DNA from: Chromatiaceae bacterium
GTDB lineage: Bacteria; Pseudomonadota; Gammaproteobacteria; Chromatiales; Chromatiaceae
NCBI GenBank assembly: GCA_003562815.1
Contig: PWTO01000098.1
Coordinates: 1 to 47,835 of the forward strand
Direction: 5' to 3'
Length of the DNA stretch: 47,835 nt
Shown: piece by piece, positions 8,550-17,065 of the stretch
Position numbering within the stretch: the first letter of the stretch is position 1
How the letters are laid out: each line of letters opens with the position of its first letter
The notes under the pieces: model-generated
Told to the model about the DNA's origin: nothing
Seen by the model: only the letters and a program-made list of their open reading frames with translations
The model's database searches: none
Made by a program: the position numbers and the translations under genes

Positions 8550-9281
8550 ATGCCCATCATCGCCACGCAACCGAGTGTTCGAGTCGTCACGCTGAGGATC
8601 GATGGTCACGATCTCTCGGCGCGCGAAGACGAAACCATCATCGAAGTGTGCCGGGAGAACAAGATCCCGATCCCCAGCCTGTGCTGGATGGACGGGCTCT
8701 CCGTCATTGGCGCCTGTCGGCTCTGCATGGTCGAGGTCGCCGGCCAAAACCGCCTGCTCGCGGCCTGCGCCACCCGCGTCGCCGAGGGCATGGAGGTCAC
8801 GACCAATTCCGAGACGCTGCAGCGCTATCGGCGTACCCTGGTCGAGCTGCTGTTCGCCGAGCGTAACCATATCTGCTCGGTCTGCGTCTCCAACGGCCAC
8901 TGCGAGCTGCAATGGCTGGCCATGGCCTGTGGCGTCGATCATGTGCGCATGCCCTACCGCAATCACGGCTACGCGGTCGATAGCACGCACGAGATGTTCC
9001 GCCTCGATCACAACCGCTGCGTGCTCTGCAACCGCTGCGTGCGCGTCTGCGACGAGATCGAGGGCGCCCACACCTGGGATGTGATGGGCCGCGGCAGCGA
9101 CTGTCAGGTCATCACCGATCTGGCCAGACCCTGGGGCGAGAGCGACACCTGCACGAGCTGTGGCAAATGCGTGCAGGTCTGCCCGACCGGCGCCTTGGTC
9201 AAGCAGGGCACTTCGGTCGGAGAAATGGTCAAAGATCAGCACTTCCTGCCGATTCTAGCCCGCCGGAGGTCCGCACGATGA
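8550..9281 (+). CDS. hoxU: Hydrogenase diaphorase-side iron-sulfur subunit HoxU
   Basis: Electron-transfer subunit of bidirectional NAD(P)-linked [NiFe]-hydrogenase (group 3d), homologous to the N-terminal part of NuoG. The 243-residue product has a plant-type [2Fe-2S] domain ([22 protein letters not shown]), the His/Cys cluster region ([15 protein letters not shown]), and two [4Fe-4S] ferredoxin motifs ([11 protein letters not shown] and [14 protein letters not shown]). All expected ligands are present. ATG 8550 gives a normal length. hoxY begins in an ATGA overlap, so translation is coupled. Unusually, neither hoxE nor hoxF precedes it; a zinc-ribbon protein does. Confidence 0.95.
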   Translation: MPIIATQPSVRVVTLRIDGHDLSAREDETIIEVCRENKIPIPSLCWMDGLSVIGACRLCMVEVAGQNRLLAACATRVAEGMEVTTNSETLQRYRRTLVELLFAERNHICSVCVSNGHCELQWLAMACGVDHVRMPYRNHGYAVDSTHEMFRLDHNRCVLCNRCVRVCDEIEGAHTWDVMGRGSDCQVITDLARPWGESDTCTSCGKCVQVCPTGALVKQGTSVGEMVKDQHFLPILARRRSAR

Positions 9282-9907
9282 CCGCCCACAGCAACGCACC
9301 GACGACCTTGACACCGTCTCAGCCGCAGGCTCAGCCACAGCCCGCTGCGGGCGCTGAGACGAGCGCTGGCACTGGCAACAAGATCCGGGTCGCGACCATC
9401 TGGCTCGATGGCTGCTCCGGTTGCCATATGTCCTTCCTCGACATGGACGAGCGTCTGGTCGATCTGGCCCAGCAGATCGATATCGTCTACAGCCCGCTCG
9501 TCGATACCAAGACCCTGCCCGATCGGGTCGATGTTGGCATCATCGAGGGCTCGATCAGCAACGAGGAGGATCTGCACAAGGCGAAGCTGTTTCGCGAGCA
9601 TTGCACTCTGCTCATCAGCTTGGGCGACTGCGCGGTCAATGGCAACGTCCCGGCCATGCGCAATCCGTTCAAGCTCGAGAGCGTCTACGAGCGCGCCTAT
9701 CTCGAAAACGTCAACGTCAACCAGCAGATTCCGAGCGTTGGCGTCCCGGCCCTGCTCAAAACGGTCTTGCCGGTGCATGCAGTGGTCACGATCGATGTGT
9801 TCGTCCCCGGGTGTCCGCCGAATGCCGATGTCATCCACTCTGTGCTGAGCGAATTGATCGCCGGTCGCACCCCCGAGCCGCTCAGTCAGACCCGTTTCGG
9901 CGCCTGA
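9278..9907 (+). CDS. hoxY: [NiFe]-hydrogenase small subunit HoxY
   Basis: Small subunit that carries the [4Fe-4S] cluster next to the [NiFe] site and passes electrons to HoxU. The 209-residue product contains [19 protein letters not shown] (about residues 44-62) with the first two cluster cysteines, a third cysteine in [15 protein letters not shown] and the fourth in [11 protein letters not shown]. An N-terminal stretch of about 35 residues rich in Thr, Gln and Pro before [11 protein letters not shown] is longer than I expect for HoxY and has no Tat motif, consistent with a soluble enzyme. It starts at ATG 9278 within the end of hoxU (ATGA). hoxH follows after 34 bases. Confidence 0.95.
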   Translation: MTAHSNAPTTLTPSQPQAQPQPAAGAETSAGTGNKIRVATIWLDGCSGCHMSFLDMDERLVDLAQQIDIVYSPLVDTKTLPDRVDVGIIEGSISNEEDLHKAKLFREHCTLLISLGDCAVNGNVPAMRNPFKLESVYERAYLENVNVNQQIPSVGVPALLKTVLPVHAVVTIDVFVPGCPPNADVIHSVLSELIAGRTPEPLSQTRFGA

Positions 9908-9941
9908 ACCCCTTCCACCGCCCCAGCCCGGACCCGCGACC

Positions 9942-11375
9942 ATGAGCCGAACCATCAGCATCGACCCGGTCACCCGCATCGAGGGCCATGCCCGCATCTC
10001 GCTGCAGCTTGCCGACAGCGGCGCGGTCGAGGACGCCAAGTTCCACCTGACCCAGTTTCGCGGCTTCGAGAAGTTTTGCGAGGGCCGCCCCTACCGCGAG
10101 ATGCCGGCCCTGACTGCGCGCACCTGCGGCATCTGCCCGGTCAGCCATCTGCTGGCCTCCAACAAGGCCTGCGACGACCTGCTCGCGGTGACCATCCCGC
10201 CCACCGCCGAGAAACTGCGCCGGCTGATGAACCTGGCGCAACTGCTGCAATCGCATGCGCTGTCGTTCTTCCACCTCTCCTCGCCCGATTTGCTGCTGGG
10301 CTGGGACTCCGACCCGGCCAAGCGCAACATCTTCGGCGTCATGGCCAAGGACCCGGAGCTGGCCAAGCAAGGCATCAAGCTGCGCCAGATCGGCCAGACC
10401 ATCATCGAGATGCTCGGCGGCAAGAAGATCCATCCGACCTGGGTGGTGCCGGGCGGCGTCAACGAACCGCTCGACAGCGACAAGCGCGAGGCGATGCTGA
10501 ACATGCTGCCGGAGGCGCTGACCATCGCCAAGGACACCTACGCACTGTTCAAGACCATGGTGCCCAAGTTCAAGGACGAGGCCGAGCACTTCGGCACCAT
10601 GCCGACCATGTTCCTGTCGCTGGTCTCGCCCAAGGGACAACTCGAGCACTACGACGGCTTCTTGCGCATCAAAGACGCGCAAGGCCGCATCGTCGAAGAC
10701 AGGGTGCCGCCGTCCGACTACCCGCGCATCATCGGCGAGGCGGTCGAGGACTTCAGCTACATGAAGTTCCCTTACTACAAGCCGCTGGGCTACCCGAACG
10801 GCATCTACCGCGTCGGCCCGCTGGCGCGGCTCAACAATGCCGAGAGCTGCGGCACACCGTTCGCCGATGTCGCCCTGGCCGAGTTCCACATGTTGCAGGA
10901 AGACTCCGGGCCGGTGCGCTCGAGTTTCCACTACCATTACGCGCGCTTGGTCGAGATCATCTTCGCGATCGAGATGATGCAACGGCTGCTCAAAGACCCG
11001 AGCATCCTCGACACGCGGGTGCGCGCCCATGCGCGCGGCAACCGCGACGAGGGCATCGGCGTCGCCGAGGCCCCACGCGGCACTCTGATGCATCACTACA
11101 AGATCGACGAGGCGGGTCTGATCACCTGGGTCGATCTGATCATCGCCACCGGCCACAACAATCTGGCGATGAATCGCAGCATCAAACAGGTCGCCGATGC
11201 CTATGTCGATGGCAACACGCTTTCGGAAGGCATGCTCAATCGGGTCGAAGCGGTGATCCGCTGCTACGATCCCTGCCTCTCCTGTGCCTCGCATGCATTC
11301 GGCCAGATGCCGTTGAGCATCGAGCTGAAGGATGCCTCTGGCGCCGTCATCGATCGCCTGGTGCGCGACGCATGA
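9942..11375 (+). CDS. hoxH: [NiFe]-hydrogenase large subunit HoxH
   Basis: Catalytic subunit of the soluble hydrogenase. The 477-residue product has both active-site cysteine pairs: CGIC (residues 62-65) after RIEGHARISL, and DPCLSCASH (443-451). The 26 residues after His451 (AFGQMPLSIEL...) should be removed by a dedicated endopeptidase once nickel is inserted, and a protease gene follows immediately. Length and motifs match HoxH of group 3d. The start ATG 9942 (MSRTISIDPVTRIEG) has no strong ribosome site. The stop overlaps the start of the protease gene (ATGA). The 470-residue antisense ORF across this gene is a shadow. Confidence 0.97.
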   Translation: MSRTISIDPVTRIEGHARISLQLADSGAVEDAKFHLTQFRGFEKFCEGRPYREMPALTARTCGICPVSHLLASNKACDDLLAVTIPPTAEKLRRLMNLAQLLQSHALSFFHLSSPDLLLGWDSDPAKRNIFGVMAKDPELAKQGIKLRQIGQTIIEMLGGKKIHPTWVVPGGVNEPLDSDKREAMLNMLPEALTIAKDTYALFKTMVPKFKDEAEHFGTMPTMFLSLVSPKGQLEHYDGFLRIKDAQGRIVEDRVPPSDYPRIIGEAVEDFSYMKFPYYKPLGYPNGIYRVGPLARLNNAESCGTPFADVALAEFHMLQEDSGPVRSSFHYHYARLVEIIFAIEMMQRLLKDPSILDTRVRAHARGNRDEGIGVAEAPRGTLMHHYKIDEAGLITWVDLIIATGHNNLAMNRSIKQVADAYVDGNTLSEGMLNRVEAVIRCYDPCLSCASHAFGQMPLSIELKDASGAVIDRLVRDA

Positions 11376-11983
11376 GCGCCACTGCGCCTTGGGGCGATGA
11401 CGGCTCGCACAGCACCGCTGGCGGGTCAGCCCATCCCGAAGAAGGCGCTGCGGCGGCTGCCTTTGCCACCAGCGCCACGAGGCCGCTGCGGGCGCTGGTG
11501 ATCGGCTACGGCAGCCCGATTCGCGGCGACGACGCGCTCGGCCCGCTGGTCGCCGATCAGCTCGAGACGCGCGTCAGCGCCGATCCCGAGCTGAGCGCTC
11601 GGGTCGAGGTCCAGGCGCGCCACATCCTGACCGCCGAGCTGGTCGACGATCTCGCCCGCGCCGAGCGCGTCATCTTCATCGACGCTGCGGCGAATCGAGC
11701 GCCCGGCGAGGTCAGCCGCCAGCGCCTAGCCCCCGATGCCAGCGCCCTCTCGACCATGGCCCACTTCCACGATCCACGCGAGCTGCTCGCCTGGTGTCAG
11801 GCCCTGTATCAACGGGTGCCAGAGACCTGGCTGGTCTCGGCTGGCGGCGCCGACTGGGGCTATGCCTGCTATGCGCTGAGCGAGACGGCGCAGGCAGTAG
11901 TCGCGCCGATGATCGCCGAGGTGCTGAGCCTCGTCGGCGCCGAGCCTGACACCCCTAACACCGGCCCTGAAACCTACTCCTGA
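11372..11983 (+). CDS. Hydrogenase maturation endopeptidase (HyaD/HoxW family)
   Basis: Nickel-dependent check-point protease that cleaves the C-terminal extension of the large subunit. The 203-residue product begins with about 38 Ala/Gly/Ser-rich residues, then the family core: ALVIGYGSPIRGDDALGPLVA (about 41-61), VIFIDAAANRAPGE and MAHFHDPRELL with a potential metal-binding histidine, then WLVSAGGADWGYACYALSE in place of the usual GxEPE-like loop. ATG 11372 overlaps the hoxH stop, so coupling and substrate specificity for HoxH are strongly suggested. HoxW would be a reasonable name, but I leave the symbol empty because the protein is divergent. Confidence 0.88.
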   Translation: MSATAPWGDDGSHSTAGGSAHPEEGAAAAAFATSATRPLRALVIGYGSPIRGDDALGPLVADQLETRVSADPELSARVEVQARHILTAELVDDLARAERVIFIDAAANRAPGEVSRQRLAPDASALSTMAHFHDPRELLAWCQALYQRVPETWLVSAGGADWGYACYALSETAQAVVAPMIAEVLSLVGAEPDTPNTGPETYS

Positions 11984-11988
11984 CACCG

Positions 11989-13227
11989 ATGCGCGAGATC
12001 GTCCAGATCGATATCTCCGGCCCCGACCGGCCCGGTATCACCATGGCCCTGACCCAGGTGCTGGCCCGTTATGAGGTCGCGGTGCTCGATATCGGCCAAT
12101 CGGTGATCCACGACACCCTCGCCCTTGGCATGCTCATCGAGCTGCCCGAGGAGCCGGCGAGCTGCCCGGTGTTCAAGGAGCTGCTGTTCGCCGCCCATGA
12201 GCTTGGGCTCGCGGTGCGCTTCACCCCGGTCGAGGCCGATGCCTACGAGCGCTGGGTCGATGAGCAAGGCAAGGCGCGCCACATCCTGACCCTACTCGGG
12301 CGCGAGATCACCGCCGCACAGATCGCCCAAGTGTCCGCCGTGGTCACCCAGAACGGGCTCAATATCGAGCAGATCACGCGGCTTTCGGGGCGCATCTCGC
12401 GCCGCGCTAGCCGACCGAGCCGCCCGGCCAGCGTCCAGCTCTGGCTCAAGGGACCAGTCGCCGATGTCGGCGCCCTGCATGCGAGCTTCCTCGAGCTTGG
12501 CCATCGCCTCGAGGTCGATATTGCCATCCAGGAGGACGACATCTTCCGCCGCAACCGGCGCCTGGTCTGCTTCGACATGGACTCGACCCTGATCCAGACC
12601 GAGGTCATCGACGAACTCGCCGCCGCCGCTGGCGTCGGCCCCCAGGTCGCCGAGATCACCGAGCGCGCGATGCTGGGCGAGCTGGATTTCAACGAGAGCT
12701 TCCGCCGCCGCATGGCGTTATTGGAGGGGCTGGAGGAGACGGTGCTTGCCGGTATCGCCGAGCGGCTACCGATCACGGACGGCGCCGAGCGGCTGATCGG
12801 TGCGCTCAAGCAGCTCGGCTACCGGGTCGCGATCCTCTCCGGCGGCTTCACCTACTTTGCCGAGCACCTGCAACGGCGCCTCGGCATCGACGACGTGCAT
12901 GCCAATCGGCTCGAATTCGAGAACGGCCGACTGACCGGCCGCGTCACCGGCCGCATCGTCGACGGCCAACGCAAGGCCGAGCTGCTGCGTGAGATCGCCG
13001 CCCGCGAAGGCATCCGGCTGGAGCAGGTCATCGCGGTCGGCGACGGCGCCAACGACTTACCGATGCTCTCGATCGCCGGCCTCGGCATCGCCTTCCACGC
13101 CAAACCCCTGGTCAAGGAGCAGGCGCGCCACTCCATCGCCACCGTCGGCCTCGACGGCATCCTCTATCTGATCGGCATGCGCGATCGCGATCTGGAGGAT
13201 CAGGCTCGACGAGAACTTGCCGGATGA
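11989..13227 (+). CDS. serB: Phosphoserine phosphatase with N-terminal ACT domains
   Basis: Last step of serine biosynthesis, hydrolysing phosphoserine. The 412-residue product has two ACT-like regions (IDISGPDRPGITMALTQVLA at 8-27 and LTLLGREITAAQIAQVSAVV at about 101-120) followed by a HAD phosphatase: FDMDSTLIQTEVIDE with nucleophile Asp196 and Asp198, LSGGFTYFAEHL, and VGDGANDLPML. Complete and of normal length for ACT-fused SerB. It begins 5 bases after the protease stop, so it may be transcribed with the hox genes, though its role is unrelated. It converges on the HDOD gene with 22 bases between. Confidence 0.96.
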   Translation: MREIVQIDISGPDRPGITMALTQVLARYEVAVLDIGQSVIHDTLALGMLIELPEEPASCPVFKELLFAAHELGLAVRFTPVEADAYERWVDEQGKARHILTLLGREITAAQIAQVSAVVTQNGLNIEQITRLSGRISRRASRPSRPASVQLWLKGPVADVGALHASFLELGHRLEVDIAIQEDDIFRRNRRLVCFDMDSTLIQTEVIDELAAAAGVGPQVAEITERAMLGELDFNESFRRRMALLEGLEETVLAGIAERLPITDGAERLIGALKQLGYRVAILSGGFTYFAEHLQRRLGIDDVHANRLEFENGRLTGRVTGRIVDGQRKAELLREIAAREGIRLEQVIAVGDGANDLPMLSIAGLGIAFHAKPLVKEQARHSIATVGLDGILYLIGMRDRDLEDQARRELAG

Positions 13228-13249
13228 CCAGATCCGACAAACCGGCGCT

Positions 13250-14122
13250 TCAATACACCATCATCCAGCCTGGCAACATGATTTCGTACATCTCGGTCAC
13301 CTGCAGGTTGATGTCGTCTGGCAGGCGAGTCACTGTCTCTGGCGCTAGATTTAAACGCTCGGCGAGCGCTTGGAGTTTTTCGGTTGCCCTGTCCGACTGC
13401 AGACGCTCTCGGTCGAACATGGCGGCCTGAAAGAGCGCGGCGATCTCGCGCGCGGCATACACAATCTCGGTTTCGGTGCGGTAGCACACGGCGGCGCTAG
13501 GATTGAGGTGATGGGCGATCGGTTGCCAGAGCGATTCGGGGAGCTGCCAGCTCTTGAGCAAGGCGGCACTGAGTTCGGCGTGATTGAATCCGAAGACCTG
13601 CTCCTCGGCGGCAATCACGTCGAGTCCTTCTCGATCGATGCGCTTGAGCACCTCCACATACGCCTCAGGACGTTGACCGAGGAGCACCAGCTTACCAAGC
13701 GCATGTAACAGTCCGGCGAGAAAGAGCGGCTCGCTCTTAGGCAACGAGAGATGTACTGCCAGTGTCCGTGCGGCGATCCCACAGGCGACGCCACTGAGCC
13801 AAAAACGCTCCATGTCCACCCGCTCGGGCGGCAATCCCTTGAACACATCGACCGCACAGGTGGCGAAGACCAGATCGCGCAAAGCCTCATAACCGATCAT
13901 GCTGATCGCCTGGGTGACGGTGTCCACCGAATGCGGACGGGCGTAAAAGGCGCTGTTGAGCAGGCGCAGCAAGCGCGCCGACAACGCGGGGTCGCACAGG
14001 ATGACCTCTGCTAGGTCGGAGGGCTGCGACGCAGGATCATCGATCAACTGATTGAGGCGTAATGCCACATCAGGTAAGGAATAGAGGTGTTCGGTTTCCT
14101 GGACGAGAGACTCGGGAGTCAT
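13250..14122 (-). CDS. HDOD-domain protein
   Basis: The 290-residue product has an HDOD domain: LYSLPDVALRLNQLIDDP near the start, ILCDPALSARLLRLLNSAFY, and GLLHALGKLVLL and HHLNPSA further on, where the HD-type metal ligands are only partly kept, as is normal for HDOD. Such proteins act in signalling, motility or cyclic-di-GMP-linked regulation, usually by protein binding rather than hydrolysis. No output domain is attached. ATG 14122 (MTPESLV) is preferred over the TTG at 14140. A terminator of the upstream minus-strand gene lies 70 bases before the start, so it has its own promoter, not identified. Confidence 0.85.
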   Translation of the reverse strand: MTPESLVQETEHLYSLPDVALRLNQLIDDPASQPSDLAEVILCDPALSARLLRLLNSAFYARPHSVDTVTQAISMIGYEALRDLVFATCAVDVFKGLPPERVDMERFWLSGVACGIAARTLAVHLSLPKSEPLFLAGLLHALGKLVLLGQRPEAYVEVLKRIDREGLDVIAAEEQVFGFNHAELSAALLKSWQLPESLWQPIAHHLNPSAAVCYRTETEIVYAAREIAALFQAAMFDRERLQSDRATEKLQALAERLNLAPETVTRLPDDINLQVTEMYEIMLPGWMMVY

Positions 14123-14185
14123 GATCGGATTGCCCCGCAAAATTTCAACTTGCAGCCTGGGTTGGCTATTCTAAGGCAAATCTAA

Positions 14186-14226
14186 GGCAAAAAACGATCA
14201 AGGCCGCTTAAAGCGGCCTTGATCGT
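14186..14226 (-). terminator. Rho-independent terminator of the 84-aa orphan gene
   Basis: ACGATCAAGGCCGCTT (14194-14209) and AAGCGGCCTTGATCGT (14211-14226) are perfect 16-base arms. On the minus strand the stem is followed by TTTTTTGCC, the classic arrangement. It lies 72 bases after the stop of the minus-strand ORF at 14299 and would end its transcript before the HDOD gene. Confidence 0.85.
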
Positions 14227-14298
14227 TCGAGCCTCACGAACGCTATCCAGTGATGGCGTCACGCTCGACGGTAGGCGTTGCGGGCCGATCCTCTTCAG

Positions 14299-14553
14299 TT
14301 ACTGCAGCTGCTGCGGTAACCAGCTAGCAATCCGGCTGCGCTCGGCGGACTCGTCGATGCTGAAGAAGCGGTTCAGCACCAACAAGGCCTCGTCGAGATC
14401 GGAGCACCCGTAGTCGTCCATGACGACATGGTTGCTGCACTCTTCAACATGGTAGCGGTGCGCCCGGTCGGCGGCGTCGTAGCGCAGACGGTAGCCGGAC
14501 CCGGTCCAAGAGTCCCACTTGTAGCGGATCACTTGTTCTTTTTCGTCAAACAT
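14299..14553 (-). CDS. Small orphan protein (84 aa), unknown
   Basis: I do not recognise this product. It begins MFDEKEQVIRYKWDSWTGSG, is rich in Tyr, Asp, Glu and Arg, has two cysteines (VEECSNHVVMDDYGCSDLDE) and a helical C terminus (LDEALLVLNRFFSIDESAER). There is no signal peptide or membrane segment. ATG 14553 has AGGTTGAGAG before it. The gene is flanked by an AT-richer gap upstream and by a textbook terminator downstream, which makes it a single-gene transcription unit. Cytoplasmic regulator or toxin/antitoxin-like roles are possible but nothing in the sequence shows it. Confidence 0.65.
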   Translation of the reverse strand: MFDEKEQVIRYKWDSWTGSGYRLRYDAADRAHRYHVEECSNHVVMDDYGCSDLDEALLVLNRFFSIDESAERSRIASWLPQQLQ

Positions 14554-14849
14554 CTCTCAACCTATTGTTTTGATGAATCATCCAGAAAATCGAGCGGCGA
14601 CAGAGCGGGCAGCGCCGGATGCGGGATTCCCCGAACGTCAAAACCGCGCATGTCGCAAAAGTGCGTCCGGCGGTCTCTTACCCCATAGTCTAGAAGCACA
14701 AATGCCACTTGACAACAGAAAGTCTAACCAGTGTTCGATAAAAAAAGTGCGGACCTGCACGCATTTTTCGCACAACGCATGATCAGGCTCTTTTGTTCCA
14801 AATAAACAACAAAAATGCGATTTTGCAACAAACAACGGGCATAGCGCCA
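14554..14849. other. AT-rich gap between metA end and orphan gene
   Basis: This stretch is lower in GC than its surroundings. It should contain the promoter of the 84-aa minus-strand gene and the 3' end of the metA transcript. Short ORFs in it (for example 14638-14850 minus) look non-coding. Apart from the weak terminator listed separately I see nothing definite. Confidence 0.5.
14740..14768 (-). terminator. Possible metA terminator
   Basis: On the minus strand, AAAAATGCG-TGCAGGTC-CGCACTTTTTTT forms a short GC stem (TGCG/CGCA) flanked by A and T runs that extend the pairing, followed by TTTTTTTAT. It lies about 80 bases after the metA stop. The stem is weak, so confidence is low. Confidence 0.35.
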
Positions 14850-15929
14850 TCAGCCGGCGCGGATGAGCATGCGCAACGGATCTGCAGGGTCCACCCAGTC
14901 CATGAAGGGGATGCGGCGGTCGTTGTGGGTCACCCGGTAGATCAATCCCAGCCAGTTCCCCACCACACCCTCGGCGGTGTCGCGCCAGGTATTATCGAGC
15001 CCGGCGGCGATCCGTGCCTCTGGAAACAACGGCGGCTCGCGGCCTCGATCCAGGGCACGCTGCAGCATGTGGCGATGCTCCTCGAGCACGGCCGCCGCCT
15101 TGGCCGAGAACACATTCTCTGGAAAAGGCGGATAGTCCTCCCGCGCTCCGCTCGCGAAGCGCTCGACCTCGCGCTTGTATTCCTTCAGCAACGAGATGGT
15201 GTCGTACTCAGGGTGGCCTTGGAACATCACCAGACGCAGCCCGTCCGGGCTGGTGGCCAAATGCACGCCGGCCTCGTCGCTCTCGACCAGAACCCGCGCC
15301 CCAGCCGCCTCGAATTGTTCCCGGCTGACCTCGTTGAAGCGCGAATGCGGAACGTCGAACAGGGTGTTGGTGCTCTCGACCAGCGGATGTCCCTGATCGA
15401 CCACGCCATGCGTGAAAACCCCCCAACGTTTGGCCGGCAGCGGCTGGCGCCGTTGACCGTAACGAAACTGCATCACTGCATGGGTGGCCAGACAGGAGCA
15501 GAGGGTCGAGGCGACATGCTCGAAGGCCCAGTCCACCACCTCGATCAATGGCGCCCAGAACGGCTGTTGCGTCAAATCCGGACCGCTCACATTGGCACCG
15601 GTGACGATCAGCGCGTCCAGCCCTTGCTCGCGCACCACCTCGAACGGCTGATAGTAGCGCTCGATATGCGCCCTCGCCTTCTCGCCGCGCGGCAGTTCCG
15701 GCAGCGAGAAGGGATGCACATAGAACTGCGCGATCTGATTGCTCTGCCCGACCAACCGGAAGAACTGCCGCTCGGTGGCCGCCAGCGCGGCATCGGGCAT
15801 CATGTTGAGCAGCCCGACGTGCAGCTCGCGGATATCCTGATGCAGCGCCCAGTCGGATTCGAGGATGTTCTGCCCCTCGGCGCGCAGGCGATCAAAGGTC
15901 GGCAGGTGATTATGGGCAACAATCGGCAT
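14850..15929 (-). CDS. metA: Homoserine O-acyltransferase, MetA family
   Basis: Activates homoserine with an acyl group in methionine synthesis. The 359-residue product aligns with E. coli MetA: LHVGLLNMMPDAALAATERQF, DALIVTGANVS, the nucleophile cysteine in STLCSCLATHAVMQFRYG, PHSRFNEV, and the His/Glu pair in GHPEYD. The family is normally about 310 residues, so this one is longer, mainly at the C terminus. At the position of Gly111 in E. coli (linked to succinyl preference; Glu to acetyl preference) it has Ser. Thus succinyl versus acetyl cannot be decided. ATG 15929 is preceded by AGAGGAG. It follows the P-loop ATPase gene by 13 bases on the same strand. Confidence 0.9.
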   Translation of the reverse strand: MPIVAHNHLPTFDRLRAEGQNILESDWALHQDIRELHVGLLNMMPDAALAATERQFFRLVGQSNQIAQFYVHPFSLPELPRGEKARAHIERYYQPFEVVREQGLDALIVTGANVSGPDLTQQPFWAPLIEVVDWAFEHVASTLCSCLATHAVMQFRYGQRRQPLPAKRWGVFTHGVVDQGHPLVESTNTLFDVPHSRFNEVSREQFEAAGARVLVESDEAGVHLATSPDGLRLVMFQGHPEYDTISLLKEYKREVERFASGAREDYPPFPENVFSAKAAAVLEEHRHMLQRALDRGREPPLFPEARIAAGLDNTWRDTAEGVVGNWLGLIYRVTHNDRRIPFMDWVDPADPLRMLIRAG

Positions 15930-15942
15930 GGACGCGCTCCTC

Positions 15943-16845
15943 TCAACCGTTTCCGAGCCCGAGCCCGCGCAGGGCCTCGGCTTCCTCGTCCGGCGTCAGC
16001 GCTGGCGTGCGCGCGATCGCGGTCTCGATCAATGCCAGGAAATCCTGCTCATCGCGCACTGCCGCGACCTCGGTCGATTCGACCGTGTAGCCGAACGGCC
16101 GCGCGATGGCCTCGTAGCGCGGCACCCGCGAGTGGAACAGGCGCGGGAAGACCCAACGCGTGAAGTCGTTCGGCTCAATGTCGGCGACATACTCGAGCCC
16201 ATGCTCGGTGAGATAATCCTTGACCGCAGCCTTGATGAACGCAGGGCGAAAATACAGCGGCTTCGGATCGGCTTGCGCGCGTTGGATGAGTTTGATCTCA
16301 TCGGCCTGGGGCACGCGGATGTAGAGGATCAGGCTGTGCTGGGCGAGGAGATCGATAACCGAGGGCGCTTCGAGTTCGCAAAGACTACCGCCGACATCGT
16401 TGACGAAATGGCTGTAGCCATAGATCTCGCGGGCCTTGCGGATGAACTCCGGTACATCCTGCATGGCGCGAATCTCGGCATCGCGATACAGGGCCTGACG
16501 CCGGTTGAACTCGGGCAGCGAGAGACCGCCCTTTTCCGGGTCGCCGAGCTGACCGACGAAGCTCAACACTGGCCCGAGGTCATCGACCTGGATCTTGTTC
16601 TGGAACGCGACCCAGTCACGCCGCAGCAAATCACGCAGGAAAGGCACCTGCATCGCTTGCGACTTGATCAGGTCCAGGATCGGCTCGTCGAGATAGCGGG
16701 TGCCAATGCGATAATCGCCGGAGTAGTGAAACCAGTCGCTGCGCCGCAGTAGCCCGGAGAGATAGGTCTTGCCGACCCCCGACATGCCCAGCAAGGTGAT
16801 GCAGCGATGCTGCCAGTGGTGGAATTCCTCGATCGTCAACCTCAA
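15943..16845 (-). CDS. P-loop ATPase/kinase-like protein upstream of metA, unknown role
   Basis: The roughly 300-residue product has a Walker A motif GMSGVGKTYLSGLL near residue 20, then LLRRSDWFHYSGDYRIGTRYLDE, a stretch often seen in small-molecule kinases, and NDVGGSLCEL and LILYIRVPQADE, which could hold a Walker B-like aspartate and strand. I do not recognise a named family. The 537-codon track ORF is too long: its first part is antisense to the mla leader and low complexity. The best start is TTG 16845, seven bases after GAGGGC; no ATG fits. With metA 13 bases downstream they form an operon, suggesting a link to methionine or one-carbon metabolism (inference). Confidence 0.75.
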   Translation of the reverse strand: MRLTIEEFHHWQHRCITLLGMSGVGKTYLSGLLRRSDWFHYSGDYRIGTRYLDEPILDLIKSQAMQVPFLRDLLRRDWVAFQNKIQVDDLGPVLSFVGQLGDPEKGGLSLPEFNRRQALYRDAEIRAMQDVPEFIRKAREIYGYSHFVNDVGGSLCELEAPSVIDLLAQHSLILYIRVPQADEIKLIQRAQADPKPLYFRPAFIKAAVKDYLTEHGLEYVADIEPNDFTRWVFPRLFHSRVPRYEAIARPFGYTVESTEVAAVRDEQDFLALIETAIARTPALTPDEEAEALRGLGLGNG

Positions 16846-17065
16846 AACAGTGCCCTCGACAGCGCTGATCCTAGCGATAAGCAAGCGCCCCGAGGCGACT
16901 CGCGGTCGGCCTCGAACTATACGCGATCCGAGCGCCCGCTCACCAGCGCACCCCACAGGCGTGTCTACCGTGCTAGGCTCGATCCGATCGATCATGGTCC
17001 CAACCTGGCGATGACACGGCCACCCTGCCCGACAACCCGCTCGCCCCAGCCGATACCCGCCGAGA

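Noticed and set aside
9882-11294. 470-codon minus-strand ORF
   Set aside because: Antisense to hoxH, whose catalytic motifs are certain.
14638-14850. 70-codon minus ORF in the metA downstream gap
   Set aside because: No ribosome site, no homology pattern, lies across the possible metA terminator.
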